Source: Chitinophagaceae bacterium
GTDB taxonomy: Bacteria > Bacteroidota > Bacteroidia > Chitinophagales > Chitinophagaceae
Reading direction: 5' to 3'
DNA: 11,565 nucleotides
NCBI GenBank assembly: GCA_020853515.1
Contig: JADYYU010000310.1
Coordinates: forward strand, 1-11,565
The notes under the pieces are model-generated. The model was given only the letters and a program-made list of their open reading frames with translations. It searched no databases and was not told the DNA's origin. This document shows, piece after piece, positions 1 to 6,225 of this stretch. How positions within the stretch are numbered: the first letter of the stretch is position 1; each line of letters starts with the position of its first letter. A program made the translations under genes and the position numbers.

Positions 1-218
1 ATCTGGATGACGTAAGTACCTCATATCCTGATCTGAACAAAATGGCACTGAACAATCCAACTGCTGCAGATCTTTCTTTCAGAGGCGACGAAATTCCTGA
101 AAATCCACAAACATTCCCTGGTAAAGGAAGTCAAAGAGGTTTATCTTCTAACATGGACTGGTACCTGATCAACAATGTTTCTGTGACTTACAAAATTTTC
201 GGCGGTAGAAGATATTAA
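1..218 (+). CDS. C-terminal end of an outer-membrane beta-barrel protein (DUF6089-like), 5' part outside window
   Basis: The open frame enters from the left edge and ends at TAA 216-218, giving the last 71 residues. The visible sequence starts LDDVSTSYPDLNKMALNN and closes with DWYLINNVSVTYKIFGGRRY. Alternating hydrophobic residues in the final strand and a terminal aromatic residue are what a BAM-inserted barrel normally shows. The LDDVS...Y start, the polar loop with PGKGSQRG and the DWY turn resemble the last strands of DUF6089-type barrel proteins that are common in Bacteroidota; this family assignment is from memory and is only moderately certain. It is the only gene on the plus strand and is separated from the rest by a strong terminator, so it belongs to another transcription unit. 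Its function cannot be read from this fragment. Confidence 0.7.
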   Translation, partial: LDDVSTSYPDLNKMALNNPTAADLSFRGDEIPENPQTFPGKGSQRGLSSNMDWYLINNVSVTYKIFGGRRY

Positions 219-239
219 TTCTTTTCATCATAATAGTTT

Positions 240-271
240 AAAATCGTCAGTTTTGCTGACGATTTTTTTTT
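240..271 (+). terminator. Rho-independent terminator of the barrel gene
   Basis: A perfect 10-bp stem (AAATCGTCAG at 241-250 and CTGACGATTT at 256-265, one more A-T pair outside) encloses the 5-nt loop TTTTG and runs into nine T's (263-271). It starts about 20 nt after the stop codon at 216-218. A second GACGATTTTTTT follows at 274-285, repeating the tail of the hairpin without a matching left arm. Confidence 0.93.
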
Positions 272-285
272 GCGACGATTTTTTT

Positions 286-663
286 GTATCCATTGAGCGA
301 ATCTGACTGAATAGATTTGCCGCGAAGCACGCTGCAAATTACCGTATAAGAGTAACAATGAATACCTGTGAACGGGCTCAAATATCAGTATAGAGGATGG
401 ATTTGGCTGGTACGAGATGATTAAAAAGGCCTGAAATTACTTCAAACCCAGGTTGCAGATGCCCCTTTAAAATGGGAATAAATCACCATACTATCATAGC
501 ACAAGCTTCGTCTTCGTTTGACTGGAAATAATAAGCCGCGGAAAAAGCACGATGCATCCGTGCTGGCTGTACGATTGTTTTTATGAAGATGATTGTGCAG
601 TCACGGCAACAGTTAGGCTTTGAGCTATACAGCCTGCAGGTTAACTCAACACTGATTAAATTC
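286..663. other. Gene-free stretch, nothing recognised
   Basis: Between the terminator and the next gene I find no convincing coding region. A 60-codon minus-strand frame (483-665) and a plus-strand frame of similar length have no recognisable motif, signal peptide or start context. The only local structure is a short inverted repeat at 546-564. The composition is ordinary. It could hold a decayed gene or an undetected small RNA, but nothing here supports a call. Confidence 0.5.
546..564. repeat. Short inverted repeat
   Basis: AGCACG (546-551) and CGTGCT (559-564) are exact reverse complements around a 7-nt spacer that contains most of the palindrome GATGCATC. There is no T-tract, so it is not an obvious terminator. 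It may be chance. Confidence 0.3.
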
Positions 664-687
664 AAAAATAAGCAACTGCTTTTTATT
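664..687 (-). terminator. Possible terminator of the secreted-protein gene
   Basis: On the minus strand, starting about 10 nt after the stop of the 698-1579 gene, AATAAAAAGC, loop AGTT, then GCTTATTTTT forms an A/T-rich hairpin. It has a 4-bp AAGC/GCTT core, internal mismatches further out, and a T-rich 3' arm. The position is right for a terminator but the stem is weak. Confidence 0.4.
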
Positions 688-697
688 CTACATTGAA

Positions 698-1579
698 TTA
701 GTTCGCTGCCATACCGACAAGCAATTCTTTAACCCTTACCCACTCGCCATTTTTCTTCATTTCTATGTAGTATCTGCCTTTTGGCTGTTGTCCCCGATAG
801 AAAAATGAATATTTTGCGGTCCCGGTCCGTTTTTCGGTTTCGTCAGCAAAAAGGGTAATGATGGGATGATGCGCTGAATCTGTGATATAAATGCCGATTG
901 TAGTTACCCGGTCAATATAAATACTGAGTGAGGAATCTACCTCAATCGGATAATAAATAATTCTGGGAGTTTCAATATATCGTTTGCGTGCCGGCATAGG
1001 AACTCCTTTGGTTGTGCTGACGTATGCAACCAACACATTTTCAACTGTTGTATCACCATCAGTGTCGTAAATATAATTGATCGGATTATTATCAGTAAAA
1101 CACCAGATAGCCTGCTGTGCGGTGTTTAAAAAGCACTTGTATTTTTCAAAAATAGCTGTCAGATTTGTGTATTGCGCGTCGTTTCTCCTGATCAGCAAAA
1201 AGGTATCTGTTTCTGAAGGCGAACTGTTGGTTTTTTCAGTGCAAAGTGCATTTAAGGCCACTGATTTTGTTTGATTGCCTGCAATGCTAACGAGCATATT
1301 TTCTGTAACCATCAGATCCTGGGCTGCTTTATGCTGATTTTGAAAATGGTAGGCAGATTCTATTTTAATATCGAGTTTTGCACCTGTTTGATTCTTAATA
1401 TTCAGTTTCAGGCATTTTCCAGTATGAGAACCGCCCTGAGGGTTTGCTGCCGGACTGTTACCTGTGGCTGTGATCAATACTTTTTTTTGATTGACGGCAT
1501 CGAGTAACGAAATTGCGGCAGCGTGCGTGGTACAGGCATAAGAAAGGGTACACAGCACTAAAAAAAGTTTAATTTTCAT
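698..1579 (-). CDS. Secreted protein of unknown function, two-domain
   Basis: The 293-residue product starts with a clear Sec signal peptide (MKIKLFLVLCTLSYACTTHA, cleavage probably after residue 20 or 21). C16 is not in a lipobox, so it is probably not a lipoprotein. Residues about 30-190 look like an extracellular beta-rich domain with paired landmarks: GGSHTGKCLKL (49-59), QDLMVT (87-92), a SPSETDTF segment (120-127) and AQQAIWCFTDNNPI (154-167). An acidic DTDGD stretch sits at 172-176. Residues about 205-290 form a second beta-rich unit ending in a GQQPKGRYYIEMKKNGEW hairpin, similar in style to FlgD/T9SS-tail-like Ig folds. I do not recognise the family. The AQQAIW motif recalls the TQxAIW motif of thioester domains, which I treat only as a lead. 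It is a single gene with 64 nt to the kinase upstream. Confidence 0.85.
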   Translation of the reverse strand: MKIKLFLVLCTLSYACTTHAAAISLLDAVNQKKVLITATGNSPAANPQGGSHTGKCLKLNIKNQTGAKLDIKIESAYHFQNQHKAAQDLMVTENMLVSIAGNQTKSVALNALCTEKTNSSPSETDTFLLIRRNDAQYTNLTAIFEKYKCFLNTAQQAIWCFTDNNPINYIYDTDGDTTVENVLVAYVSTTKGVPMPARKRYIETPRIIYYPIEVDSSLSIYIDRVTTIGIYITDSAHHPIITLFADETEKRTGTAKYSFFYRGQQPKGRYYIEMKKNGEWVRVKELLVGMAAN

Positions 1580-1643
1580 GCTTCATATTTATCCATGTAA
1601 ACGTTCATTCCTGCTCATTTATTGCACTAAAAAAACTCCTTAA

Positions 1644-2279
1644 CTAAAAAAGACCGTTCACTTCGGCTTCAATCAGATTGATGACTTTAGCGAGATCTTC
1701 TTTGTTGTCGTCATAATTGATCTTGTCGATATCTATCACCAGCAAATTACCATCTTCATATTTATCGAGCCAGTTATTGTAGTATTCATTTAAACGTTTC
1801 AGATAATCGAGTCTGATATTTTCTTCATATTCCCGACCGCGTTTTTGTATTTGTCCAACCAAGGTAGGCACACTGGCCTTCAGGTAAATCAGCAGGTCGG
1901 GTGGATTGACCATGCCCTTAAGTGTTTCGAAAAAATTTTTGTAATTATCGAAATCGCGTTTTGTCATCAATCCCATTTCATGCAGGTTGGGGGCAAATAT
2001 ATAAGCATCTTCGTAGATGGTTCGATCCTGTATCACTACCTGATTACCCTTTTGAATTTCTACAATTTGCTTCAAACGGCTGTTCAGAAAATAGATCTGG
2101 AGATTGAAACTCCACCGATGCATGTCATTATAAAAATCATTGAGGTAGGGGTTGTTTTCCACATCTTCGAAATGAGGAGCCCAATTAAAATGTTTCGCCA
2201 GAATTTTTGTAAGGGTGGTTTTACCGGCACCAATGTTACCGGCAATCGCTATGTGTTTAATTTGTTTTTTTCTGGCCAT
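1644..2279 (-). CDS. Deoxynucleoside kinase (deoxyadenosine/deoxyguanosine kinase family)
   Basis: This cytosolic enzyme would transfer phosphate from ATP to a deoxynucleoside in nucleotide salvage. The 211-residue length fits the dNK/dCK/dGK family. Visible motifs in order are the P-loop GNIGAGKTT (14-22), EDVENNPYL (38-46) around the nucleoside-binding Glu, the DRTIYED motif (85-91) carrying the catalytic acidic and arginine pair, and the arginine-rich LID RGREYEENIR (147-156). The C-terminus is a helical tail. Substrate choice among dA, dG, dC and T cannot be read reliably; Bacteroidota members of this type are usually annotated as deoxyadenosine or deoxyguanosine kinases. The start ATG at 2277-2279 places the P-loop at the normal distance from the N-terminus. 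It follows trpS on the same strand after 77 nt, where a Bacteroidota-like -7 element is present, so it may have its own promoter. Confidence 0.93.
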   Translation of the reverse strand: MARKKQIKHIAIAGNIGAGKTTLTKILAKHFNWAPHFEDVENNPYLNDFYNDMHRWSFNLQIYFLNSRLKQIVEIQKGNQVVIQDRTIYEDAYIFAPNLHEMGLMTKRDFDNYKNFFETLKGMVNPPDLLIYLKASVPTLVGQIQKRGREYEENIRLDYLKRLNEYYNNWLDKYEDGNLLVIDIDKINYDDNKEDLAKVINLIEAEVNGLF

Positions 2280-2321
2280 AAGAGCTGGTTTGGATGTGTA
2301 ATTTTTAATGTTGAAGGAACG

Positions 2322-2329
2322 CGAAAGTA
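2322..2329 (-). promoter_or_regulatory. Possible -7 promoter element for the deoxynucleoside kinase
   Basis: The minus strand reads TACTTTCG, seven of eight bases matching the Bacteroidota -7 consensus TAnnTTTG, about 42 nt before the kinase start. The same octamer sits in front of trpS. No TTTG -33 box is visible at the expected distance, so this is only a candidate. Confidence 0.35.
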
Positions 2330-2356
2330 GAGTTTTCGTTTAAATATTTTTGATCA

Positions 2357-3358
2357 TTAACAATAATAGTGAATGCCCATATTCTTTCTGGCCTCTGCTA
2401 AGGTGCTGGAGGCACTGGCTCTGGCTTTTTCTTTGCCATCTTTCATTATTTTTTGCAGCAGGGCAGTATCGTTTTTAAGGGCATGAGTCTTTTCCCTGAT
2501 TGGCGCTACAAAGCGCACCATATCATCGGCCAGTTGAATTTTCAGATCGCCATATCGGATATTACATTCATTATAATCTTGTTTGAATTTTTCAACTGTG
2601 TCAGCAGCACTCACCAGTTCCATCAGTAAAAATAAGTTTTGTATATAATCAGGCATTTCGCTGTTCGGCTCAGCCGGTCCCTGATCAGATTTTGCTTTTT
2701 TAATTTTTCGCAAAATGATGTCATCGCTGTCGCTTAAATAAATGGTGGCATTTTCATTGACACTTTTGCTCATTTTTCCGCTACCGTCCAGACTGGGTAT
2801 TTTTACCAATTGGGTTCCAAAATTGAAAGCAAGAGGTTCAGGGAAAGTTTCTCCATAACGATGGTTAAAACGCTGGGCAAAATTACGGGCCATTTCCAGA
2901 TGCTGTTCCTGGTCTTTACCTACTGGCACATACTGGCCTTTGTGAATCAAAATATCAGCACTCATCAGCGTAGGGTAGGTGAGTAATCCGGCATTGACAT
3001 TGTCGGGTTGACTACGGGCTTTTTCTTTAAAGGAGGCGGTTTTTTCAAGCTCACCTTTATACGCCATCATATTCAGCATCAGATATAGCTCAGGTATTTC
3101 CGGTATATCGCTTTGTACATATAATGTTACTTTTTCAGGATCCAGGCCACAGGCAATATTTTCGGCCAGTACTTTGTACACATTGTTTTTTAATGCTGCC
3201 GGGTCAGGATGGGTTGTGAGCGAATGATAATCGGCTACGAAAAAAAAACACGGATATTCATGTTGCATTTTGACATAATTTTTCATGGCACCGAAGTAAT
3301 TGCCCAGATGCAAATCGCCGGTGGAACGGATACCACTCACCACAATTTCCTTATTCAT
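2357..3358 (-). CDS. trpS: Tryptophanyl-tRNA synthetase
   Basis: Class I aminoacyl-tRNA synthetase that charges tRNA-Trp with tryptophan using ATP in the cytosol. The length of 333 residues is normal for bacterial TrpS. The HIGH-type motif is GDLHLGNYFGA (14-24) and the second signature is GKMSKS (194-199). The Rossmann core also shows VADYHSLTT (41-49), the QSDIPEIPELYL segment (82-93) and the conserved GKDQEQHLE (147-155). The C-terminal helical anticodon-binding part is complete. Nine consecutive A's on the plus strand (3240-3248) encode three Phe codons (within residues 38-40) without breaking the frame. A good promoter lies in the 80-nt gap to the upstream glycosyltransferase, so trpS is probably transcribed separately from the pigment operon, which ends just upstream of it. 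Confidence 0.98.
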   Translation of the reverse strand: MNKEIVVSGIRSTGDLHLGNYFGAMKNYVKMQHEYPCFFFVADYHSLTTHPDPAALKNNVYKVLAENIACGLDPEKVTLYVQSDIPEIPELYLMLNMMAYKGELEKTASFKEKARSQPDNVNAGLLTYPTLMSADILIHKGQYVPVGKDQEQHLEMARNFAQRFNHRYGETFPEPLAFNFGTQLVKIPSLDGSGKMSKSVNENATIYLSDSDDIILRKIKKAKSDQGPAEPNSEMPDYIQNLFLLMELVSAADTVEKFKQDYNECNIRYGDLKIQLADDMVRFVAPIREKTHALKNDTALLQKIMKDGKEKARASASSTLAEARKNMGIHYYC

Positions 3359-3389
3359 TTGTTTGTAATTTTAAATGTCAATTGAACTG

Positions 3390-3421
3390 CGAAAGTATTG
3401 ATTTTAACGCAGAATGGCAAA
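3390..3421 (-). promoter_or_regulatory. Bacteroidota-type promoter of trpS
   Basis: On the minus strand a TTTG (3418-3421) is followed after exactly 20 nt by TACTTTCG (3390-3397). This matches the -33/-7 architecture (TTG ... TAnnTTTG) of the primary sigma factor in Bacteroidota, with one mismatch in the -7 box. The -7 box lies about 31 nt before the trpS ATG. Confidence 0.6.
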
Positions 3422-3438
3422 GAACGCTGATTTGAAGT

Positions 3439-4623
3439 TCACTTTTTCTTTCGCAAATTTAGCGCCAGTAAAGTGATTCCAAAAAAGAAGAGTCCGGCTG
3501 CAATCGCGAGCACTGTGCCGCCAACGAAAAATTCCTTGCCTGTATTGAGGACTTCGTCCAGTTTTAAATTTCTGAAGTCGATCCGCCAGTTCGGGTTCCG
3601 GTAAAGCAGTTTTCCGGTGGCCAGACTTGCGGCCCAGATCACCGGCGGAAAAATACTGATATTGGCTGCTACGATAAACAAAGTTTTGTTCATTTTCATC
3701 AGAATCGATAAAGGAATGCCGACCAGCAACTGAAATCCCCAGATAGGCACAATACCCATAAAGATACCAAATCCTACCGACGAAGCTCGCTTCAGCCTGC
3801 TCTCGTCCGGATTGAACAGAAGCTCTTTTAATCCGTTCTTAATTCCTTTTTCGCGCAAGGGCCGCAGAATCAGGTCTCTGGGTTTGATATACAAAAATGC
3901 GATCAGTACCAGAAATGTATTGAGTACACTGATGCGGAAGAAATCTTTGAAGGGCCGGAAATGCGTTACCCGCTCTTCTCTTGCCGGATAAAAAACTTTA
4001 ATGGGAACGGCAATCACCGGTATACTTTTCCATGAACTGCGCACGATGATCTCAATTTCAAATTCATATTTACGTGTAAAGAAGACCGCCTTCTTATACC
4101 TGTAAATCGGATACAGTCTGAAGCCGCTCTGGGTATCGGGCATTTCTTTACCTGTTTCTATCTTAAACCAAAAATTTGAGAAACGTCTGCCGAAGGTGCT
4201 TTTGCCGGGTACATTTTCATGACTCAGGTCGCGGGAGCCTATCATCAGGGCACCCTCATTTTTTTCTAATGCCGTCAAAAATTGCAGGCAGTCGTCAGGA
4301 TAATGTTGTCCGTCGGTATCAATTGTAATGGCATAGTTGTATCCCTGAGCGATCGCATATTTAAAACCCTGCCGCAACGCGTATCCTTTTCCTTTGTTTT
4401 TTGGATAAGTGACAATTTGTACGTTTTCATTTTTGATCAGTTCCGATGTAGCGTCTGTACTGCCGTCATTGATCACGATCACATGGGAGGTTTGCAGCAG
4501 TGAATCACGGATCACGCTCACAATAGTTTGTTGATTATTGTAAGTCGGCAGCAGGATGCAGGCTTTGTACTGACTAAACAGGTGCTCTAATGCCGGCGGC
4601 TGATATGAAGTGGGTAATTTCAA
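3439..4623 (-). CDS. GT2 glycosyltransferase fused to DUF2062 membrane domain (flexirubin/aryl-polyene cluster type)
   Basis: Residues 20-230 are a GT-A fold family 2 glycosyltransferase of the dolichyl-phosphate-mannose-synthase type: LLPTYNN (24-30), NDGSTD (52-57), the NKGKGYALRQG segment (76-86), and the metal-binding DxD in TIDTDGQH (100-107). Residues about 270-390 are a DUF2062 domain with roughly three membrane segments (283-308, 314-337, 365-389); one more hydrophobic stretch at 233-248 precedes it. The enzyme would use a nucleotide sugar at the inner face of the cytoplasmic membrane; donor and acceptor are unknown. GT2-DUF2062 fusions are known from flexirubin-type clusters, fitting its place as last gene of this operon. 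The start is TTG (4621-4623): the frame is closed upstream by TAA at 4666-4668, with no ATG or GTG in between, and the next in-frame Met is residue 127, beyond the catalytic motifs. It begins 4 nt after the dehydratase stop, which suggests coupled translation. Confidence 0.9.
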   Translation of the reverse strand: MKLPTSYQPPALEHLFSQYKACILLPTYNNQQTIVSVIRDSLLQTSHVIVINDGSTDATSELIKNENVQIVTYPKNKGKGYALRQGFKYAIAQGYNYAITIDTDGQHYPDDCLQFLTALEKNEGALMIGSRDLSHENVPGKSTFGRRFSNFWFKIETGKEMPDTQSGFRLYPIYRYKKAVFFTRKYEFEIEIIVRSSWKSIPVIAVPIKVFYPAREERVTHFRPFKDFFRISVLNTFLVLIAFLYIKPRDLILRPLREKGIKNGLKELLFNPDESRLKRASSVGFGIFMGIVPIWGFQLLVGIPLSILMKMNKTLFIVAANISIFPPVIWAASLATGKLLYRNPNWRIDFRNLKLDEVLNTGKEFFVGGTVLAIAAGLFFFGITLLALNLRKKK

Positions 4624-4627
4624 AAGT

Positions 4628-4996
4628 TTATTTTTCGGTAAAAACGCCCTTAAATTTAAGGAATGTTATGTCGGCGTGTTTGAGTGTTGCGTTCACCAGC
4701 CAATTGTTTTGTTCATTTATTTTATAATCTATTTCAAACAATGCGCGGGTTTGGCGATCGGGCGTAAAAATAGTCAGAAACTTGATCATAACACTTTCTG
4801 ACATCATCAGTTTTTTTGCCAGGGCAACCTGCATCACCTCTTTCAGCATTTCAAGCACACAAACGCCCGGCACGACAGGCTGCTGCGGAAAATGTCCTTT
4901 TAAAATTTCGTGGTCTGCATTGATGTGAATGCCGGCCGTAATGTGTTGCTCCTGCTGCGACAGATCTTCCAGATAAAAAAAGTTATTCAGTAACAT
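4628..4996 (-). CDS. FabZ-type hotdog 3-hydroxyacyl-ACP dehydratase (aryl polyene/flexirubin type)
   Basis: A 122-residue single hotdog domain that would remove water from 3-hydroxyacyl-ACP to leave a trans double bond, the step that makes a conjugated polyene when no enoyl reductase follows. The active-site loop GHFPQQPVVPGV (34-45) holds the catalytic His35, and Glu49 lies 14 residues later, the same spacing as His49/Glu63 of Pseudomonas FabZ. In aryl polyene pathways this role is played by ApeI/ApeP. The frame extends upstream to an ATG at 5042-5044, but that would add 16 residues unlike the family and overlap the previous gene by 62 nt. I therefore take the internal ATG at 4994-4996, giving MLLNNFFYLEDL and a 14-nt overlap. 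It sits between the LolB-like gene and the glycosyltransferase. Confidence 0.88.
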   Translation of the reverse strand: MLLNNFFYLEDLSQQEQHITAGIHINADHEILKGHFPQQPVVPGVCVLEMLKEVMQVALAKKLMMSESVMIKFLTIFTPDRQTRALFEIDYKINEQNNWLVNATLKHADITFLKFKGVFTEK

Positions 4997-5612
4997 GCAA
5001 TTGTTTAAGTGAAATAGTGAAATGAACGGTATGGTGTTGCACAAAAATACTATCGGGGGCTGAATTATTTTGCTGATAAAACTGCAGGATGGAGATTACT
5101 TTCTTATTTTTCCCAAAATTCTCAATCACCGGATACTGTTCACTTTTTCTGTTGTAAGTGTATTGTACGCTCCCTTTTCTTTTTAGTTTTAAAGTAAATG
5201 TCGTTTGCTGATTACCTGTGCCGGCCTGTGATTGAAGATGCTGCACGGCAGTGATCTCTTTATAAATTCCGCGCATCAGTATCATACCCAGATCTTTCGC
5301 TAGTGACCGCTTAACAGCTTTTTTGTCCATGCTGTTCATGATTGCATTATAGGTGTAATGCTGCGCAAAAAACGAGATGTCAAAAAAAGTCACCCCCATT
5401 TCGTTTACAAACACAGTTCTTATACTACTGTCTTCCTGTGTTTTAAATACCAGAATGCCACTGAGGTGTTTTCCGATTACATCGATGGAAGCCCTATACT
5501 GAACCGATTTAAATACAGTGCCAGCTTCATGGTGAATTTTGGCAGATAATTTTGGCGGACTGCAGAACAGTGCAAAAAGCAGCAGCAGTTTACTGAAGGG
5601 TGAACAAGGCAT
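4983..5612 (-). CDS. Secreted protein, possibly LolB/DUF3261-like, in pigment operon
   Basis: A 209-residue product with an N-terminal signal peptide (hydrophobic LLLLFALF at 9-16; cleavage plausible near LSA at 22-24). C17 is not preceded by a lipobox, so a lipid anchor is unlikely. The core ASIDVIGKHLSGILVFKT (41-58) followed by RTVFVNEMGVTFFDISF (65-81) has the strand-turn-strand style of the LolA/LolB superfamily, in particular of LolB/DUF3261 proteins that accompany LolA in aryl polyene clusters. A basic middle part (97-118) and further strands (137-155, 186-207) follow. The assignment rests on pattern and context, not on a conserved catalytic motif. The ATG at 5610-5612 overlaps the LolA-like gene by 23 nt and no other Met is available before residue 72, so this start is well supported. 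It probably works in the periplasm with the LolA-like neighbour. Confidence 0.75.
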   Translation of the reverse strand: MPCSPFSKLLLLFALFCSPPKLSAKIHHEAGTVFKSVQYRASIDVIGKHLSGILVFKTQEDSSIRTVFVNEMGVTFFDISFFAQHYTYNAIMNSMDKKAVKRSLAKDLGMILMRGIYKEITAVQHLQSQAGTGNQQTTFTLKLKRKGSVQYTYNRKSEQYPVIENFGKNKKVISILQFYQQNNSAPDSIFVQHHTVHFTISLKQLHVTE

Positions 5613-6225
5613 CGGGCATATTTTTGTTCATGACAGAATTTGAAAAGCTCATTAAACTGTTATCGCCACCGTTTTCGATCATATTGAGGCGTAATACATG
5701 AAAATCTTTTTTATCAAGAAACACTTCTATATTGGCAAACATTTTTTTCATTACCGCAGTCATTGGTTTCATCTTCAGCAAATATTCTTTTGGATTTTCA
5801 AAAGCTTCCACACTAAATTCTTTATTACCATACACACTGCCACGCATACAATCGAGCATGATATTGTTTACCGACTGCATGATTTTATTACTTTTGGTAT
5901 TGTAGTTGCTGGTTTTTTGTCCGTCTCTGATGGTCATATTATTATTGTTGAGTATCATCAGGTAAGTATAGGGTGAAGTGTATTCAATGCGGACCTTATT
6001 CCCTTTTTTATAATAAAATTTCCCTTTCGAATTGATTTTATCTTTTAGCATAGCCAGGTTTTTGACCTGACTGAAATTACTTTCAATGCTTTCAATTTTT
6101 TGCGAGGCCGCTGCAAAAGCCGATTTAAATGCTGTAATATCTTTGACTGCCGTGAAGCCCCCATTTTGGGCAAAAATATTGAAGCTAAGCAGCATAAAAA
6201 ATAGAAAATGTAAATTAAACTTCAT
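5590..6225 (-). CDS. LolA-like periplasmic carrier protein (flexirubin/aryl-polyene cluster type)
   Basis: The 211-residue protein has a clear signal peptide (MKFNLHFLFFMLLSFNIFAQ, cleavage after A19 or Q20). The mature part follows the LolA half-barrel pattern: IESIESNFSQVKNL (44-57) is the typical first helix and strand, GKFYYKKGNKVRIEYTSP (68-85) matches the G-x-hydrophobic-K-R-W/I-x-Y-x-x-P signature, then MTIRDGQKTSNY (97-108) and the later strands to the C-terminus. LolA ferries hydrophobic cargo through the periplasm. This copy lies inside the pigment operon, overlapping the deacetylase by 11 nt and the LolB-like gene by 23 nt. It is therefore probably a pathway-dedicated homologue that carries the polyene or its lipid conjugate rather than the general lipoprotein carrier; that role is inference. 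Confidence 0.88.
   Translation of the reverse strand: MKFNLHFLFFMLLSFNIFAQNGGFTAVKDITAFKSAFAAASQKIESIESNFSQVKNLAMLKDKINSKGKFYYKKGNKVRIEYTSPYTYLMILNNNNMTIRDGQKTSNYNTKSNKIMQSVNNIMLDCMRGSVYGNKEFSVEAFENPKEYLLKMKPMTAVMKKMFANIEVFLDKKDFHVLRLNMIENGGDNSLMSFSNSVMNKNMPDALFTLQ

Noticed and set aside
483..665. 60-codon minus-strand open frame in the gap after the terminator
   Set aside because: No recognisable motif, odd Cys-rich composition, no start context and no supporting neighbour; frames of this length are expected by chance.
1845..2330. 161-codon plus-strand open frame opposite the deoxynucleoside kinase
   Set aside because: It is the antisense shadow of the conserved kinase gene, with no recognisable motifs.
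3240..3248. Run of nine A's inside trpS as a possible phase-variation tract or frameshift
   Set aside because: It encodes Phe codons in an intact, full-length, essential gene; slippage there would be harmful and there is no sign of a broken frame.
4997..5044. Longer start (ATG at 5042-5044) for the dehydratase
   Set aside because: It adds 16 residues not expected for a hotdog dehydratase and increases the overlap with the preceding gene to 62 nt; the internal ATG at 4994-4996 fits family length and operon spacing.
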